From Bradyrhizobium sp. SZCCHNS1050 (GTDB lineage: Bacteria > Pseudomonadota > Alphaproteobacteria > Rhizobiales > Xanthobacteraceae): a DNA stretch of 64,000 nucleotides. Shown piece after piece: positions 8,711 to 17,328 of the stretch (positions within the stretch are counted from its first letter, which is position 1; each line of letters starts with the position of its first letter). Both the position numbers and the translations under genes were made by a program. Below the pieces are notes generated by a model, which did no database searches, was not told the origin of the DNA, and worked only from the letters and a program-made list of their open reading frames with translations. The stretch lies in the NCBI RefSeq assembly GCF_032484785.1, contig NZ_JAUETR010000002.1:186001-250000 (forward strand), given 5' to 3'.

Positions 8711-9238
8711 TCAGATCGTCCACCCCTCCGCCGGATACGCCAGCCCATCGCTTGGCAATATCTCCGCGCCCAGCCCATTGCGAAACCGGCTGGCGTAGAA
8801 TGCCAGCGGCAGGCCGTCCTGGTGGCGGCACCAGCGGACCTCGCCGATGAACAGCGTGTGGTCGGCGATTTCGACCGTGCTCACGACCTCGCAGCCGAAT
8901 TGCGCGATGGCCGCCGGCAGCAGGAAGAAGCCGTCACGCGCCTCCAAGGCAGGCGCGCCCTGTGCGAGGGTCGCGCCGGCGAAATGCCGGCCGATCGCGA
9001 CATCATCGGCCGCGAGCACATTCACCGCATAGCGGCCGGACGCGCTCACCGCCTGCCAGGTGCGGCCGCGCTTGAGCGAGACCAGCACCGTCGGCGGCTG
9101 CGTCGAGACCGTGGTGAAACTGTTGGCGGTCATGCCGACCGGCGCGCCGTCGCCATCGTTGCTGGTGACGACGGTCACGCCGGTGGAGAACCGCGACGCG
9201 GCTGCGCGAAAACCCGCGGCATCGGGATGATGGCTCAT
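8711..9238 (-). CDS. Flavin reductase component of a two-component monooxygenase (StyB-like)
   Basis: 175 residues of the flavin reductase-like FMN/FAD-binding split-barrel family. Motifs are FSTGVTVVTSNDG, PVGMTANSFTTVS (flavin phosphate loop), PPTVLVSLKRG and YAVNVLA. It would reduce FAD with NADH and pass it to the oxygenase encoded immediately upstream. The start at 9238 is chosen because GGAGAG sits 6 nt before the ATG; a GTG at 9265 overlapping the upstream stop is an alternative. Confidence 0.87.
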   Translation of the reverse strand: MSHHPDAAGFRAAASRFSTGVTVVTSNDGDGAPVGMTANSFTTVSTQPPTVLVSLKRGRTWQAVSASGRYAVNVLAADDVAIGRHFAGATLAQGAPALEARDGFFLLPAAIAQFGCEVVSTVEIADHTLFIGEVRWCRHQDGLPLAFYASRFRNGLGAEILPSDGLAYPAEGWTI

Positions 9239-9261
9239 CGGCCGCTCTCCGTCATCACGCG

Positions 9262-10509
9262 TCACGCCGCGAGCCGCGTCCGCTCGTCGATCCAGGCATG
9301 AATGCGCCGCTCGCTCGCCAGCCGGTCCCACTGCCGCTCCGGATAGTTGAAATTGTCGGTGAACTCGTCGCAGAGCCCGCGATCCTGCGCCATGGTGAAG
9401 ATCAGCCGGCCCATCGCCTCCGACGGCGGCTGCAGCATCAGGTTGGTCCAGCGCGCCGCGGCGAGCACGCGGTTCTCGCGCGCGCGATCGACCGTCTCGA
9501 CGAAGCGGTCGTCGAACGCCACCGCCTCGGTGATCGCCTTGCCGAGTTCAAACGCGGCATAGGAGGCCATGTTGGCACCCTGGCCCATCATCGGATCGAC
9601 CACGGAGTGCACGTCGCCGAGCGCAATCGCGATCTTGCCGTCGTCGAAGCTGACCGAGGAGCGCCGCACGGTCGGCACCACGGCGCCCTGCAAGAGGTCC
9701 AGCGGCTGCAGATCGAAGCGGTGCGTGTCGATCCGGTTGTAGGTGTGCGGATGGTGCTTCTCCAGCTTGTCGAGCAGCGTCTGCCGGAAGGCCGAGGGAT
9801 CGGCGTCGTAGTTGAGCGACACCAGCTCGGCCATGTCACCGCCGGGAATGTTCTCCATCAGCAGCGCCGTCTTCATGCCGCCGAAGGTGAGCGTCGGAAT
9901 CACGATCATCTCGCCATGGCCCGGAGAGACCGACAGCGTCACGCCGCGCGGATCGTCGCCCTCGGGGCTGCCGTGGTCGACGCCGTCATAGAGGCCGACG
10001 CAGAGCAGGCGCTGCGGCTGGTTGTAGGGCGACAGCTCCGGCCGGTGGCTGAACATCCGCCCCAGCGCGCCCTTGCCGGTCGATACCACCAGCAGGTCGA
10101 AGCGCGCCACCAGCGCCGGAATGTCGTCGTCCTGAATGCTGGCATATTCGATCGCGCCGCCGCGGTCCTCGAAATCCTTCATCAGCGCCGGCAGGTAGAT
10201 CCGGTAGTCGACCGCGCGGCTCGGCTGCTTGAAGGCCCCGCGAAAGAGCAGGGGGCTGCCGGGGAAATTGAAGAAGTGATCGTGGTGGTGATAGACGAAT
10301 TCGGGACTGTCCCAGTGGTTCACGCCGAGCTCGTTCTCGCGCGCCACGGTGATGCCGTGATGGGCCACCGTGTTCATCAACCGCGTTGCAGCATACTGTT
10401 CCGGCTCGCGGTCGGTCAGAACCGTGGCCTGGATGCCTTGCTTCTGCAGATACAGCGCCAGGTGCAGCCCGCCGATGCCGGCCCCGACGATGCCAATCGA
10501 CTTCTCCAT
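9262..10509 (-). CDS. Styrene/indole monooxygenase-type FAD oxygenase (StyA-like)
   Basis: 415 residues, the usual length for the large subunit of styrene monooxygenase. The Rossmann dinucleotide motif GIVGAGIGGLHLALYLQ is at residues 5-21, and the second FAD motif GDVHSVVDPMMGQGANMAS, with the typical D-P-x-x-GQGANxA, is near residue 300. It is a group E external flavoprotein monooxygenase that depends on a separate reductase, encoded directly downstream. No styrene catabolic genes (isomerase, aldehyde dehydrogenase, sensor kinase) are nearby, so indole or another aryl-alkene is as likely a substrate as styrene. Confidence 0.85.
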   Translation of the reverse strand: MEKSIGIVGAGIGGLHLALYLQKQGIQATVLTDREPEQYAATRLMNTVAHHGITVARENELGVNHWDSPEFVYHHHDHFFNFPGSPLLFRGAFKQPSRAVDYRIYLPALMKDFEDRGGAIEYASIQDDDIPALVARFDLLVVSTGKGALGRMFSHRPELSPYNQPQRLLCVGLYDGVDHGSPEGDDPRGVTLSVSPGHGEMIVIPTLTFGGMKTALLMENIPGGDMAELVSLNYDADPSAFRQTLLDKLEKHHPHTYNRIDTHRFDLQPLDLLQGAVVPTVRRSSVSFDDGKIAIALGDVHSVVDPMMGQGANMASYAAFELGKAITEAVAFDDRFVETVDRARENRVLAAARWTNLMLQPPSEAMGRLIFTMAQDRGLCDEFTDNFNYPERQWDRLASERRIHAWIDERTRLAA

Positions 10510-10566
10510 GGTCTCCCTCCGTTTGATTTTTTGAGAGGCTAGACCGGCCTGCCTCCTGACGTATAC

Positions 10567-10592
10567 GGAATGACGAGAATAAAACTCATTCC
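10567..10592. promoter_or_regulatory. Candidate LysR operator between the monooxygenase and its regulator
   Basis: GGAATGA at 10567-10573 is mirrored by TCATTCC at 10586-10592 with a 12-bp AT-rich spacer. It lies in the 95-bp divergent gap, just before the GGGGAGGA ribosome site of the LysR gene. LysR proteins bind dyads of this size, so autoregulation plus control of the oxygenase operon is a reasonable inference. Its position very close to the regulator start favours autorepression. Confidence 0.5.
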
Positions 10593-10604
10593 GGGGAGGA
10601 ATGG

Positions 10605-11510
10605 ATGGATCGGATCGACGCGCTGCAGACCTTCATCCGCGTCATGGAGGCCGGCAGCTTCACCCAGGCCGCGGCCGATCTGGGCCTGGGACAGCCGGCG
10701 ATCACCAAGCGTATCGCGCTCTTGGAGGAGCAGTTCGGCTGTCGCCTGTTCGTCCGCACCACGCGCAAGCTCCGGCCGACCGCCGAGGCCGATCGCGTCC
10801 TCAAGCTCGCCAAGGACATCGTCACCTTGTTCGAGAGCGCGGGCATGCCGTCGCCGAAGCGCGTCGGCGCGCCCTCGGGCACCTTGCGGATGACGGTGCC
10901 GACCTCGTTCGGCCGTCATTTCTTCAGCGACGTCTTCGCCGAATATGGCCGCCGTTATCCCGAGGTGCGGCTCGACATCCGCTTCACCGAGCAGTTCGTC
11001 GACCTCGTGGAGACCGGGACGGAGCTCGCCATCCGCATCGGCGTGCTCAGCTCCAGCTCGCTGGTCGCGCGCCGCGTCGGCACGGTCAAGCGGCTGCTGG
11101 TTGCGGCGCCATCGCTGCTCGCAAGACACCGCCCGCCGCGGTTGCCCAATGATCTGCGCCAGCTCCCCTGCGTGACCTATTCGCGGCTGTCGCCGAAGAA
11201 CGAATGGAGCCTCGAATCCGAAACCGGCCGCCACGTCGTCGGCATCACACCCTCGCTCACTTGCGACGACGCCGACATCATGACCCTGGCGGCGCTGGAA
11301 GGCCTCGGCGCCGCCGTGCTGCCGGACTGGTGCGCGGTTCAACACATTGCGTCAGGCAGGCTCATCCATTTGCTCCCCGACTACGACGTTCCGTCGCTGC
11401 CGCTTCACGTCGTCTATCCCGACCCGCAATGGATGTCGCACCGCGCCCGCCTGTTCCGCGACCTGATCATCGAGCGCGCGGATGTGTTCGCGATCGGGGC
11501 GCTGCAGTGA
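10605..11510 (+). CDS. LysR family transcriptional regulator
   Basis: 301 residues. The N-terminal winged helix-turn-helix is clear (IDALQTFIRVMEAGSFTQAA, then LGLGQPAITKRIALLEEQFG, then RLFVRTTRKLRPTAEAD), followed by the periplasmic-binding-like effector domain from about residue 90. A strong GGGGAGGA lies 4 nt before the ATG. It is divergent from the StyA-like oxygenase with a 95-bp gap carrying a dyad, so it probably controls that operon. The inducer is unknown. Confidence 0.92.
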   Translation: MDRIDALQTFIRVMEAGSFTQAAADLGLGQPAITKRIALLEEQFGCRLFVRTTRKLRPTAEADRVLKLAKDIVTLFESAGMPSPKRVGAPSGTLRMTVPTSFGRHFFSDVFAEYGRRYPEVRLDIRFTEQFVDLVETGTELAIRIGVLSSSSLVARRVGTVKRLLVAAPSLLARHRPPRLPNDLRQLPCVTYSRLSPKNEWSLESETGRHVVGITPSLTCDDADIMTLAALEGLGAAVLPDWCAVQHIASGRLIHLLPDYDVPSLPLHVVYPDPQWMSHRARLFRDLIIERADVFAIGALQ

Positions 11511-11517
11511 GAGAATC

Positions 11518-11641
11518 GTAGGGTGGGCAAAGGCGCGCAGCGACGCGCCAGCGTCGCGAGCACCGTGCCCACCGGCGTTCTTGCGCGGTCACCGATGGTG
11601 GGCACGCGATCGCCTGCGGCGCTCGCTTCGCCCACCGTACG
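11518..11641. repeat. GTAGGGTGGGC-type palindromic repeat, copy 1
   Basis: Begins GTAGGGTGGGCAAAGGCGCG and ends with the inverse CTTCGCCCACCGTACG; the middle contains GTGCCCACC and GGTGGGCAC as inner arms. A second copy of the family is at 12794-12900. It could fold into a long cruciform or hairpin and lies directly behind the LysR gene, where it may help end transcription. Confidence 0.75.
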
Positions 11642-11695
11642 GACTGCAATGTGACCTGGGGCATGCTATACTTGTTGATAGTCCTGAGGAAAGAC

Positions 11696-11983
11696 ATGAC
11701 AGAAAACGAAAAGAAGATCCTGTCCGCACTGGCGTCGATGGTCATCCAATATCTGGAAGGTCGCGAGGTGGTGGACAGCCATTCGATGTCGGCTGGCGAA
11801 GAGGCGATCGAGGTCCTCGCGGCCTTTGGTCTGATGGAGGTCGTCGGCACCCGGTTTGGACGATGGACAGAGGAGGGGAAGACGTTTCTCAGGGAGATGG
11901 GATATACAAGGCTCGATCGGCTGGAGCAGGTCGATCATCTCGGCGCGATACGATTGGTCGTCATGCCCAAGCCCGACAAATAG
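11696..11983 (+). CDS. Small hypothetical protein
   Basis: 95 residues starting MTENEKKILSALASMVIQYL, with GAGGAAAG directly before the ATG. It is helical and charged, with WTEEGKTFLREMGY near the middle; I recognise no family. A winged-helix-like fold is conceivable from the pattern but unproven. Base composition is less GC-rich than its neighbours, which may mean later acquisition. It stands alone between a repeat and a membrane-protein gene. Confidence 0.6.
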   Translation: MTENEKKILSALASMVIQYLEGREVVDSHSMSAGEEAIEVLAAFGLMEVVGTRFGRWTEEGKTFLREMGYTRLDRLEQVDHLGAIRLVVMPKPDK

Positions 11984-12131
11984 CCTGGGATCGACAGCAA
12001 CTCGTCACTCCGGGCAAACTTTCATTAACGTTGCCACGAACATCGTCTGCCGTCTCGTTGACGGGCTGGCTCATCTCCCCACAATCTCCGCGCGATTGCG
12101 AAGACAGCCATATTGCAGGGGCAGGGGATCG

Positions 12132-12767
12132 ATGGAGACGGTTGCGAAGGTGGGCATTCCGCTGTGGTTCAAGCTCACCTACAGCGCGTTCTGCGCGGTG
12201 CTGGTGCCGACCTATCTCATGGCCTACGGCCCGACCAACTTCCTCTATTTCTGCGACGTCGCGCTGCTAACGACGCTGGCCGCCGTCTGGCTGGAAAGCC
12301 CGCTGCTCGCGTCGGCGCCGGCCGTGGGCATTCTGCTGCCGCAGGCGCTGTGGGTGGTCGACTTTCTCGGCACCGCCGCCGGCGTGCCGCTGACCGGCAT
12401 GACCGCCTACATGTTCGACGCCAAGCTGCCGCTGTTCACGCGCAGCCTGTCGTTCTTCCATTTCTGGCTGCCGTTCGTGCTGGCCTGGCTGGTGTGGCGG
12501 CTCGGCTATGACCGCCGCGCCTTCGCAGTCTGGACCGTTGGCGCCTGGGCGCTGCTGTCGGTGTGCTACTTCCTGATGCCGCCGCCGCCTGCCGCGGGCA
12601 ATCTTCCCGTCAACATCAACTACGTCTACGGGCTGAGCGATGCGTCGGCGCAGAGCTACATGCCGGGCGCGGCGTGGTTTGTGCTGCTGTTGATCGGCTT
12701 GCCGCTCGTGATCTTCTATCCGACGCACCGGCTGCTGCTGCGCTATACTCCGGCGACCATTGTGTGA
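12132..12767 (+). CDS. Multi-spanning membrane protein of unknown function
   Basis: 211 residues with about six hydrophobic segments (for example LTYSAFCAVLVPTYLMAY, VALLTTLAAVWL, FHFWLPFVLAWLVWRLGY, AWFVLLLIGLPLVIFY). A periplasmic or cytoplasmic loop contains PPPPAAGNLPVNINYVYG with several Tyr/Asn. The ATG follows GGGGATCG. I do not recognise the family; the protein looks like a conserved integral membrane protein, and nothing in the neighbourhood points to a role. Confidence 0.75.
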   Translation: METVAKVGIPLWFKLTYSAFCAVLVPTYLMAYGPTNFLYFCDVALLTTLAAVWLESPLLASAPAVGILLPQALWVVDFLGTAAGVPLTGMTAYMFDAKLPLFTRSLSFFHFWLPFVLAWLVWRLGYDRRAFAVWTVGAWALLSVCYFLMPPPPAAGNLPVNINYVYGLSDASAQSYMPGAAWFVLLLIGLPLVIFYPTHRLLLRYTPATIV

Positions 12768-12793
12768 CGCCGCCCTTGCGGGCGAGGGGCAAT

Positions 12794-12900
12794 ACGTAGA
12801 GTGGGCAAAGCCGCGCAAGCGGCGTGCCCACCGTTCAAGGCGTTGCCGGGCGAAAGACGGTGGGCACGCGCCGCCTTAGGCGACGCTTTGCACCCTACGT
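12794..12900. repeat. GTAGGGTGGGC-type palindromic repeat, copy 2
   Basis: Starts ACGTAGAGTGGGCAAAGCC and ends TTTGCACCCTACGT, with inner arms GGCGTGCCCACCG and CGGTGGGCACGCG. Same layout as the copy at 11518-11641. It lies 27 bp behind the membrane-protein stop. Confidence 0.75.
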
Positions 12901-12906
12901 TTGCGC

Positions 12907-12980
12907 CGTCATTGCGAGCGAGCGAAGCCGTCGAGAATCCTCGCGTCGCCCTGGATTGCTTCGCTTCGCTCGCAATGACG
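12907..12980. repeat. CGTCATTGCGAGCG-type palindromic repeat, copy 1
   Basis: CGTCATTGCGAGCGAGCGAAGC on the left is mirrored by GCTTCGCTCGCAATGACG on the right. Three more copies occur at 51313-51391, 55961-56042 and 59144-59225. It directly adjoins the GTAGGGTGGGC-type element. Confidence 0.8.
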
Positions 12981-13038
12981 ATCATGCTATCGCTCTGTCT
13001 CAAGTGATCACTACGAATTGCGACGCGAGGAAACGACA

Positions 13039-13779
13039 ATGCGACTGGCCGTGATTTCCGATGTGCATGGCAATCTTCCGGCACTGGAGGCCGTGCTCGC
13101 CGACATCGCGACCCGCAGCGTCGATGCCACCGTCAATCTCGGCGACTGCGTCACGAGCCCGCTATGGCCGCAGGAAACCTTCGAGCTGCTGCAGTCGCTG
13201 GCGCTGCCGACGGTGCGCGGCAATCATGACCGCTGGATCGAGGAATGGCCGGAGGAGAAGTTGTCGCCGGCCGGCCGCTTCGCGCGTGCGGCGGTCACGC
13301 CTGAGCAGCGACGCCAGTTGCATGCCTTGCCGGCGCGGATCGCGTTGGAGCAGGGCATTCTTGCCGTGCACGGCACGCCGGACGACGACAGCACCTGCCT
13401 CCTCGAAGAGATGCTCGACGACGGCCGTTACGTGCCAGCGCGTCGCGACGTGCTGGCCGCGCGTCTCGTCAATCTCGGCGGCGCCACGCTGGTGCTGTGC
13501 GGCCACAGTCATCGGCAGGCGGTGGTGCAGGTGCCCCGTGGGCCGCTGGTGATCAACCCCGGCAGCGTCGGCTGCCCGGTGTTCGGCGACATCCCGATCG
13601 CAGCCCAGCTCGAACATCGCTCGCCGCACGCGCGCTACGCGGTTCTGACCGAGCGACGCGGACATTGGCAGGCCGAGCTGCTGGCGCTGACCTATGACTG
13701 GGATCACGCGGCGGCGCGTGCCGCCGAAAACGGTTTTCCGCATTGGGCCAGTGCCTACGCCTCCGGCGCGGTGCTGTGA
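13039..13779 (+). CDS. Metallophosphoesterase
   Basis: 246 residues of the calcineurin-like fold (YfcE/MJ0936 style). The metal-site motifs are all visible: SDVHGN at residues 7-12, GDCV near 41, RGNHDRW near 66, a histidine in AVHGTPDD, and GHSHRQAV near 155. The ATG is preceded by GCGAGGAAACGACA. A phosphodiesterase or phosphatase activity with two divalent metals is expected, but the substrate is unknown. It is a single-gene unit flanked by repeats. Confidence 0.9.
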   Translation: MRLAVISDVHGNLPALEAVLADIATRSVDATVNLGDCVTSPLWPQETFELLQSLALPTVRGNHDRWIEEWPEEKLSPAGRFARAAVTPEQRRQLHALPARIALEQGILAVHGTPDDDSTCLLEEMLDDGRYVPARRDVLAARLVNLGGATLVLCGHSHRQAVVQVPRGPLVINPGSVGCPVFGDIPIAAQLEHRSPHARYAVLTERRGHWQAELLALTYDWDHAAARAAENGFPHWASAYASGAVL

Positions 13780-14541
13780 GGGATCAGCGAACAACGACGT
13801 GGTGATTGTGATCCGGCGTGCACGTCGGGCAAATCGATCCACCGCATGACCCATGTTGGCGATGCCAATGGGCGCAGCCGGCGTCGAATAGGCGTGCGCC
13901 GAGAGATTAATTTCATGAGCGCCTTCAAGCTGATTTGCCCTGTCCAGTCCCGGTGCGAAAAATATCGTTGTTTCGCTTTTACAGAATTCATGCTCCTATG
14001 TCGCCGTCCCATCCCGGCACGAGGGGCGTATCGCGATCGTCACGACACGCGGGGTGGGATGCGATGGGCGTCGTGGGCCGCAGCATGGCGTGATGCCGTG
14101 CGGACGAACGGCACATGGCGCACGCCGAAATCGCATGGTCCTGGTCTCCCGACGCTGAGGCCACGCCGGTGGTGACGATGATCCGCCGGTCACGGGGGCA
14201 AGACAGCCCGGTCCCCGGGGAGAATGCGTATAAGGCGTAGAGCCGTCGTGCAGGGAATGCCGGTTGACCGGCTGGACCTGTGGTGACTGCCGCCTGCTTT
14301 CTTTCTGCGGGCGGGCCATGGGTTGCGGCCAGCACCCGGCATTCCCTGCGCCCTCGACCTGAACGAGGGGAAAACGGACGATCATGACTCGGGCACATCG
14401 TGCCGCGGGAACGATGAGTTGCATCCGGCGCTGCCAGCGCGCGCATTCGGAGGTTCCGTAATTCTACGGGCGGAACAATTAACGCGGCTGAAGCAGCCGA
14501 TCAGGCATGGCAAGGGATCACAACGAAGGTTCTGCGCGCTC
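13780..14541. other. Non-coding region carrying a long repeat
   Basis: No credible gene is present. The middle 420 bp (13935-14356) is the unbroken copy of a repeat whose other copy is split by an insertion sequence at 51465-53320. The remaining flanks hold nothing that I recognise apart from the upstream region of the sensor kinase. Confidence 0.6.
13935..14356 (-). repeat. Long intergenic repeat, unbroken copy
   Basis: Read on the minus strand, this segment starts GAGGGCGCAGGGAATGCCGGG, passes through CACCACAGG, CCGGTCAACCGG and GCGTCGGGA, and ends near GACTGGACAGGG. The same landmarks, in the same order, occur on the plus strand at 51465-53320 (AGAGGGCGCAGGGAAGGCC through to GACTGGACAAGGG), where they are interrupted by an IS30-family element. 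It contains several hairpins, including a Pro/Gly-codon-like GCCCGC...GCAGGC stem. Open frames within it have no RBS or homology. Confidence 0.75.
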
Positions 14542-16857
14542 ATGAATTGGCCTGGGGATCCCACGCGCTCGAAGCGAACGGCCGGCGGCAGCCCGCTGGG
14601 GGCCTTCTTCATTTGGATCGGCGGCTTCGGCGCCATCGAAGGTCTCGACGACGAAGCGCTGACCGAGCGCGATCGCCGGCGCATCCGGGCGCGGCAGGTC
14701 GATGCCGTCGCGCGCCTCGTCCCCGTGACCATCGGCATCAACTTCGCCAACGCGGCGATCATTCTCGGCGTGTTCTGGAACACCGTCTCCAATCTCTTTC
14801 TCTTCGCGTGGGGCGCCGCGATCGCGGTGGCCGGCGGCATGGCGCTGCGCGGCTGGTGGCGCGCGCGCAAGTCGCGGCCGCAGGAGGCGTCCGAGCGCGC
14901 CATCTCCCGGATGACGTTGCAGGCGTTCTTCTTGGCGACCATCTGGGGATCGCTGCCGCTGATCGTGATGCCGCAGGTCGATCCGCATCTGCAGATCATC
15001 GTGGGTTCGCTGATGACCGGGATGATCTCGGGTGGCGCCTTCGCGATGTCGAGCGTGCCGCGGGCTGGTCTCGCCTACACCTGGACCCTGATGCTCGCCT
15101 CGGTGGGCTCGCTGTTTCTGTGCGGCGGCACGACCTATCTCGTGCTCGTCGTGTTCCTGCTGCTCTACACGTCGTTCATGGTGCGGCACCTGGTGTCGCA
15201 CGGCAACGTGTTCCTGGAGAACCTGAAGGCGCAGATCCGGCACGAGCGCCAGAACGAGACGATCTCGCTGCTCCTGAAGGAATTCCAGGAGAACGCCGCG
15301 AGCTGGCTGTGGCAGACCGATGCCGAGGGCCGGCTGATCGACGCGCCGCAGCGTTTCGCCGACGTGGCCCAGCTTCCGCTCGATCAGCTCAAGGGCGAAC
15401 GGCTGATCGATACGCTGAAATATCTCTGCCCGACCGATACGGCGACGCTCAAGACGTTGGCCGATCGCATGGCGCAGCGGCTGTCGATCCCGGAGATTCT
15501 GATCCATGTCGTGGTGGCTGGCGGCGAGCGCCGCCGTTGGGCGCTGACGGCGCGGCCGGCGCGGGACCATGAGGGCAAGTTCGCAGGCTATCGCGGCTTC
15601 GGCCGCGACGTCACCGAGCGCTGGCGGGCCGAACAGGCGGAAGCCGAAAGCCGTGCCAAATCCGACTTCCTGGCGATGATGAGCCACGAGATCCGCACCC
15701 CGATGAACGGCGTGCTGGGGCTCGCCTCGACCTTGCTGGAGACGAAGCTCGACGACGAGCAGCGTCACGCGGTCATGACGATCCGCGAGTCCGGCGACAA
15801 CCTGCAGCGCATCCTCAACGACATCCTCGATTTGTCCAAGCTCAACGCCGGCAAGCTCGAATTCGAGACGGTGGATTTCTCGCCGGCGGCGCTGGTCGAG
15901 GCGGTCACCGCCATCATGGGCGTCAACGCGAAATCGAAGAGCCTGCTGGTCAATGCGGACATCGATCCGAAGCTGCCGCCGGCGCTCAAGGGCGACGTGG
16001 CGCGCATTCGTCAGGTGCTGATCAATCTGGCCTCCAACGCGGTGAAGTTCACCGAGCAGGGGGGCATCACCATCGCCGTGGCCTGCCGCACGCGCGACGA
16101 CCACAGGGCGACGATCGAGTGGCGCGTCTCCGACACCGGCATCGGCATTCCCGCCGATCGGGTCGGCAAGCTGTTCACGGATTTCGCCCAGGCCGATGCC
16201 TCGATCAACCGCCGCTTCGGCGGCACCGGGCTCGGGCTGGCGATCTCCCGGCGGATCATCGAGCAGATGGGCGGGGTCATCGCGGTGTCGTCGGTGCAGG
16301 GCGAAGGCTCGACCTTCCGCTTCAGCCTGACCTTGCCGTGGAGCGACAAGCAGGTGTCCGATCAGCGCGGCGACCGGGTCGGCGCCGGTGACCTCAAGGC
16401 GCGGATCGAGGCGCTCGGCCGTCCCTTGCGCGTGCTGATCGCCGAGGACGACGCCACCAACCGCATGGTTGTGTCGAAGATGCTGCAGGAGTTCCCGGTC
16501 GACAAATGCATCGTTCCGGATGGCCTGCAGGCGGTGAAGGCGGCCGACGAACAGGAGTTCGACCTCGTGCTGATGGACGTTCGCATGCCGGAGATGGACG
16601 GCATCGCCGCGACCCGGGCCATCCGGGCCAAGGGTGGACGGCTCGCCGAGCTGCCGATCATCGCGCTGACCGCGAACGCCTTCCCGGACGACATCAAGCA
16701 ATGCCGCGAGGCCGGCATGACCGACTTTCTGGCCAAGCCGTTGCGCAAGCCGGCCATGGTGGCGGCAATGCTGAAGGCGATCGGAACGCCCGCGCCAAAC
16801 GTCGAGGCGCCGGCCGTTGCGCCGTCCGATGTCCCGGCTGCGACGGCGGAGGCCTGA
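14542..16857 (+). CDS. Hybrid sensor histidine kinase with PAS-like and receiver domains
   Basis: 771 residues. N-terminal hydrophobic segments (about residues 50-215, probably five or six membrane helices) form an integral sensor, followed by a PAS-like domain (about 240-355), a HisKA domain with phospho-acceptor H382 in [12 protein letters not shown], a HATPase_c domain ([16 protein letters not shown]) and a C-terminal receiver domain with phospho-acceptor D679 ([13 protein letters not shown]). The start at 14542 is chosen because the open frame upstream runs back into the intergenic repeat. No cognate response regulator is adjacent, so it probably signals to an unlinked partner through the receiver. 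The signal is unknown. Confidence 0.9.
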   Translation: MNWPGDPTRSKRTAGGSPLGAFFIWIGGFGAIEGLDDEALTERDRRRIRARQVDAVARLVPVTIGINFANAAIILGVFWNTVSNLFLFAWGAAIAVAGGMALRGWWRARKSRPQEASERAISRMTLQAFFLATIWGSLPLIVMPQVDPHLQIIVGSLMTGMISGGAFAMSSVPRAGLAYTWTLMLASVGSLFLCGGTTYLVLVVFLLLYTSFMVRHLVSHGNVFLENLKAQIRHERQNETISLLLKEFQENAASWLWQTDAEGRLIDAPQRFADVAQLPLDQLKGERLIDTLKYLCPTDTATLKTLADRMAQRLSIPEILIHVVVAGGERRRWALTARPARDHEGKFAGYRGFGRDVTERWRAEQAEAESRAKSDFLAMMSHEIRTPMNGVLGLASTLLETKLDDEQRHAVMTIRESGDNLQRILNDILDLSKLNAGKLEFETVDFSPAALVEAVTAIMGVNAKSKSLLVNADIDPKLPPALKGDVARIRQVLINLASNAVKFTEQGGITIAVACRTRDDHRATIEWRVSDTGIGIPADRVGKLFTDFAQADASINRRFGGTGLGLAISRRIIEQMGGVIAVSSVQGEGSTFRFSLTLPWSDKQVSDQRGDRVGAGDLKARIEALGRPLRVLIAEDDATNRMVVSKMLQEFPVDKCIVPDGLQAVKAADEQEFDLVLMDVRMPEMDGIAATRAIRAKGGRLAELPIIALTANAFPDDIKQCREAGMTDFLAKPLRKPAMVAAMLKAIGTPAPNVEAPAVAPSDVPAATAEA

Positions 16858-16875
16858 GCCGACAACGAGGGGACG

Positions 16876-17217
16876 CTAGACCGAGAAGCTGGTGCCGCAG
16901 CCGCAGGAGGCGGTGGCGTTGGGATTATTGACCCGGAACGAGGCGCCCATCAGGTCGTCGACGAAATCGACCTCCGAGCCGGCGAGGAACGGCACCGAGG
17001 CCGGATCGACCAGCACGACCGCACGATCGCGCTCGATGACGAGATCGTCGTCGGCCTTGGCGCGGTCGATGTCGAACTTGTACTGGAAGCCGGAGCAGCC
17101 GCCGCCTTCGACCGAGATGCGCAGCATCGCGCCGGCGCTCTCCTTGCCGAGGATCTCTCCGATGCGGCGGGCGGCGCGTTCGCTGATGGTGACGGGGCCG
17201 GTCGAGGCATCAGTCAT
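16876..17217 (-). CDS. erpA: Iron-sulfur cluster insertion protein (ErpA/IscA/HesB type)
   Basis: 113 residues, an A-type carrier for Fe-S clusters. The three conserved cysteines are present: one in GGGCSGFQY near residue 40 and two in the C-terminal SCGCGTSF. The N-terminal ITISERAARRI-like region and the LVDPASVPFLAGSEVDFVDD stretch fit the family. It is divergent from dgt with a 111-bp gap, the usual arrangement in Rhizobiales. ErpA versus another A-type carrier cannot be settled by sequence alone. Confidence 0.9.
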   Translation of the reverse strand: MTDASTGPVTISERAARRIGEILGKESAGAMLRISVEGGGCSGFQYKFDIDRAKADDDLVIERDRAVVLVDPASVPFLAGSEVDFVDDLMGASFRVNNPNATASCGCGTSFSV

Positions 17218-17328
17218 GGCAGGAGGTCTCCGAGGTAGCGCGTCATGCCCTATTCATTTGGTGCCGGGCGCTCCCCATAGTTAAGTGGGCTCCGCCGAGG
17301 AATCAAACCGCAAAAGGAACAATCGCCC

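Noticed and set aside
13988..14446. Open frames (about 150 codons) within the long repeat
   Set aside because: The second repeat copy does not keep the frame and there is no ribosome site or protein motif.
14323..14541. 73 extra N-terminal codons for the sensor kinase
   Set aside because: They run into the end of the intergenic repeat and have no ribosome site; ATG 14542 is the better start.
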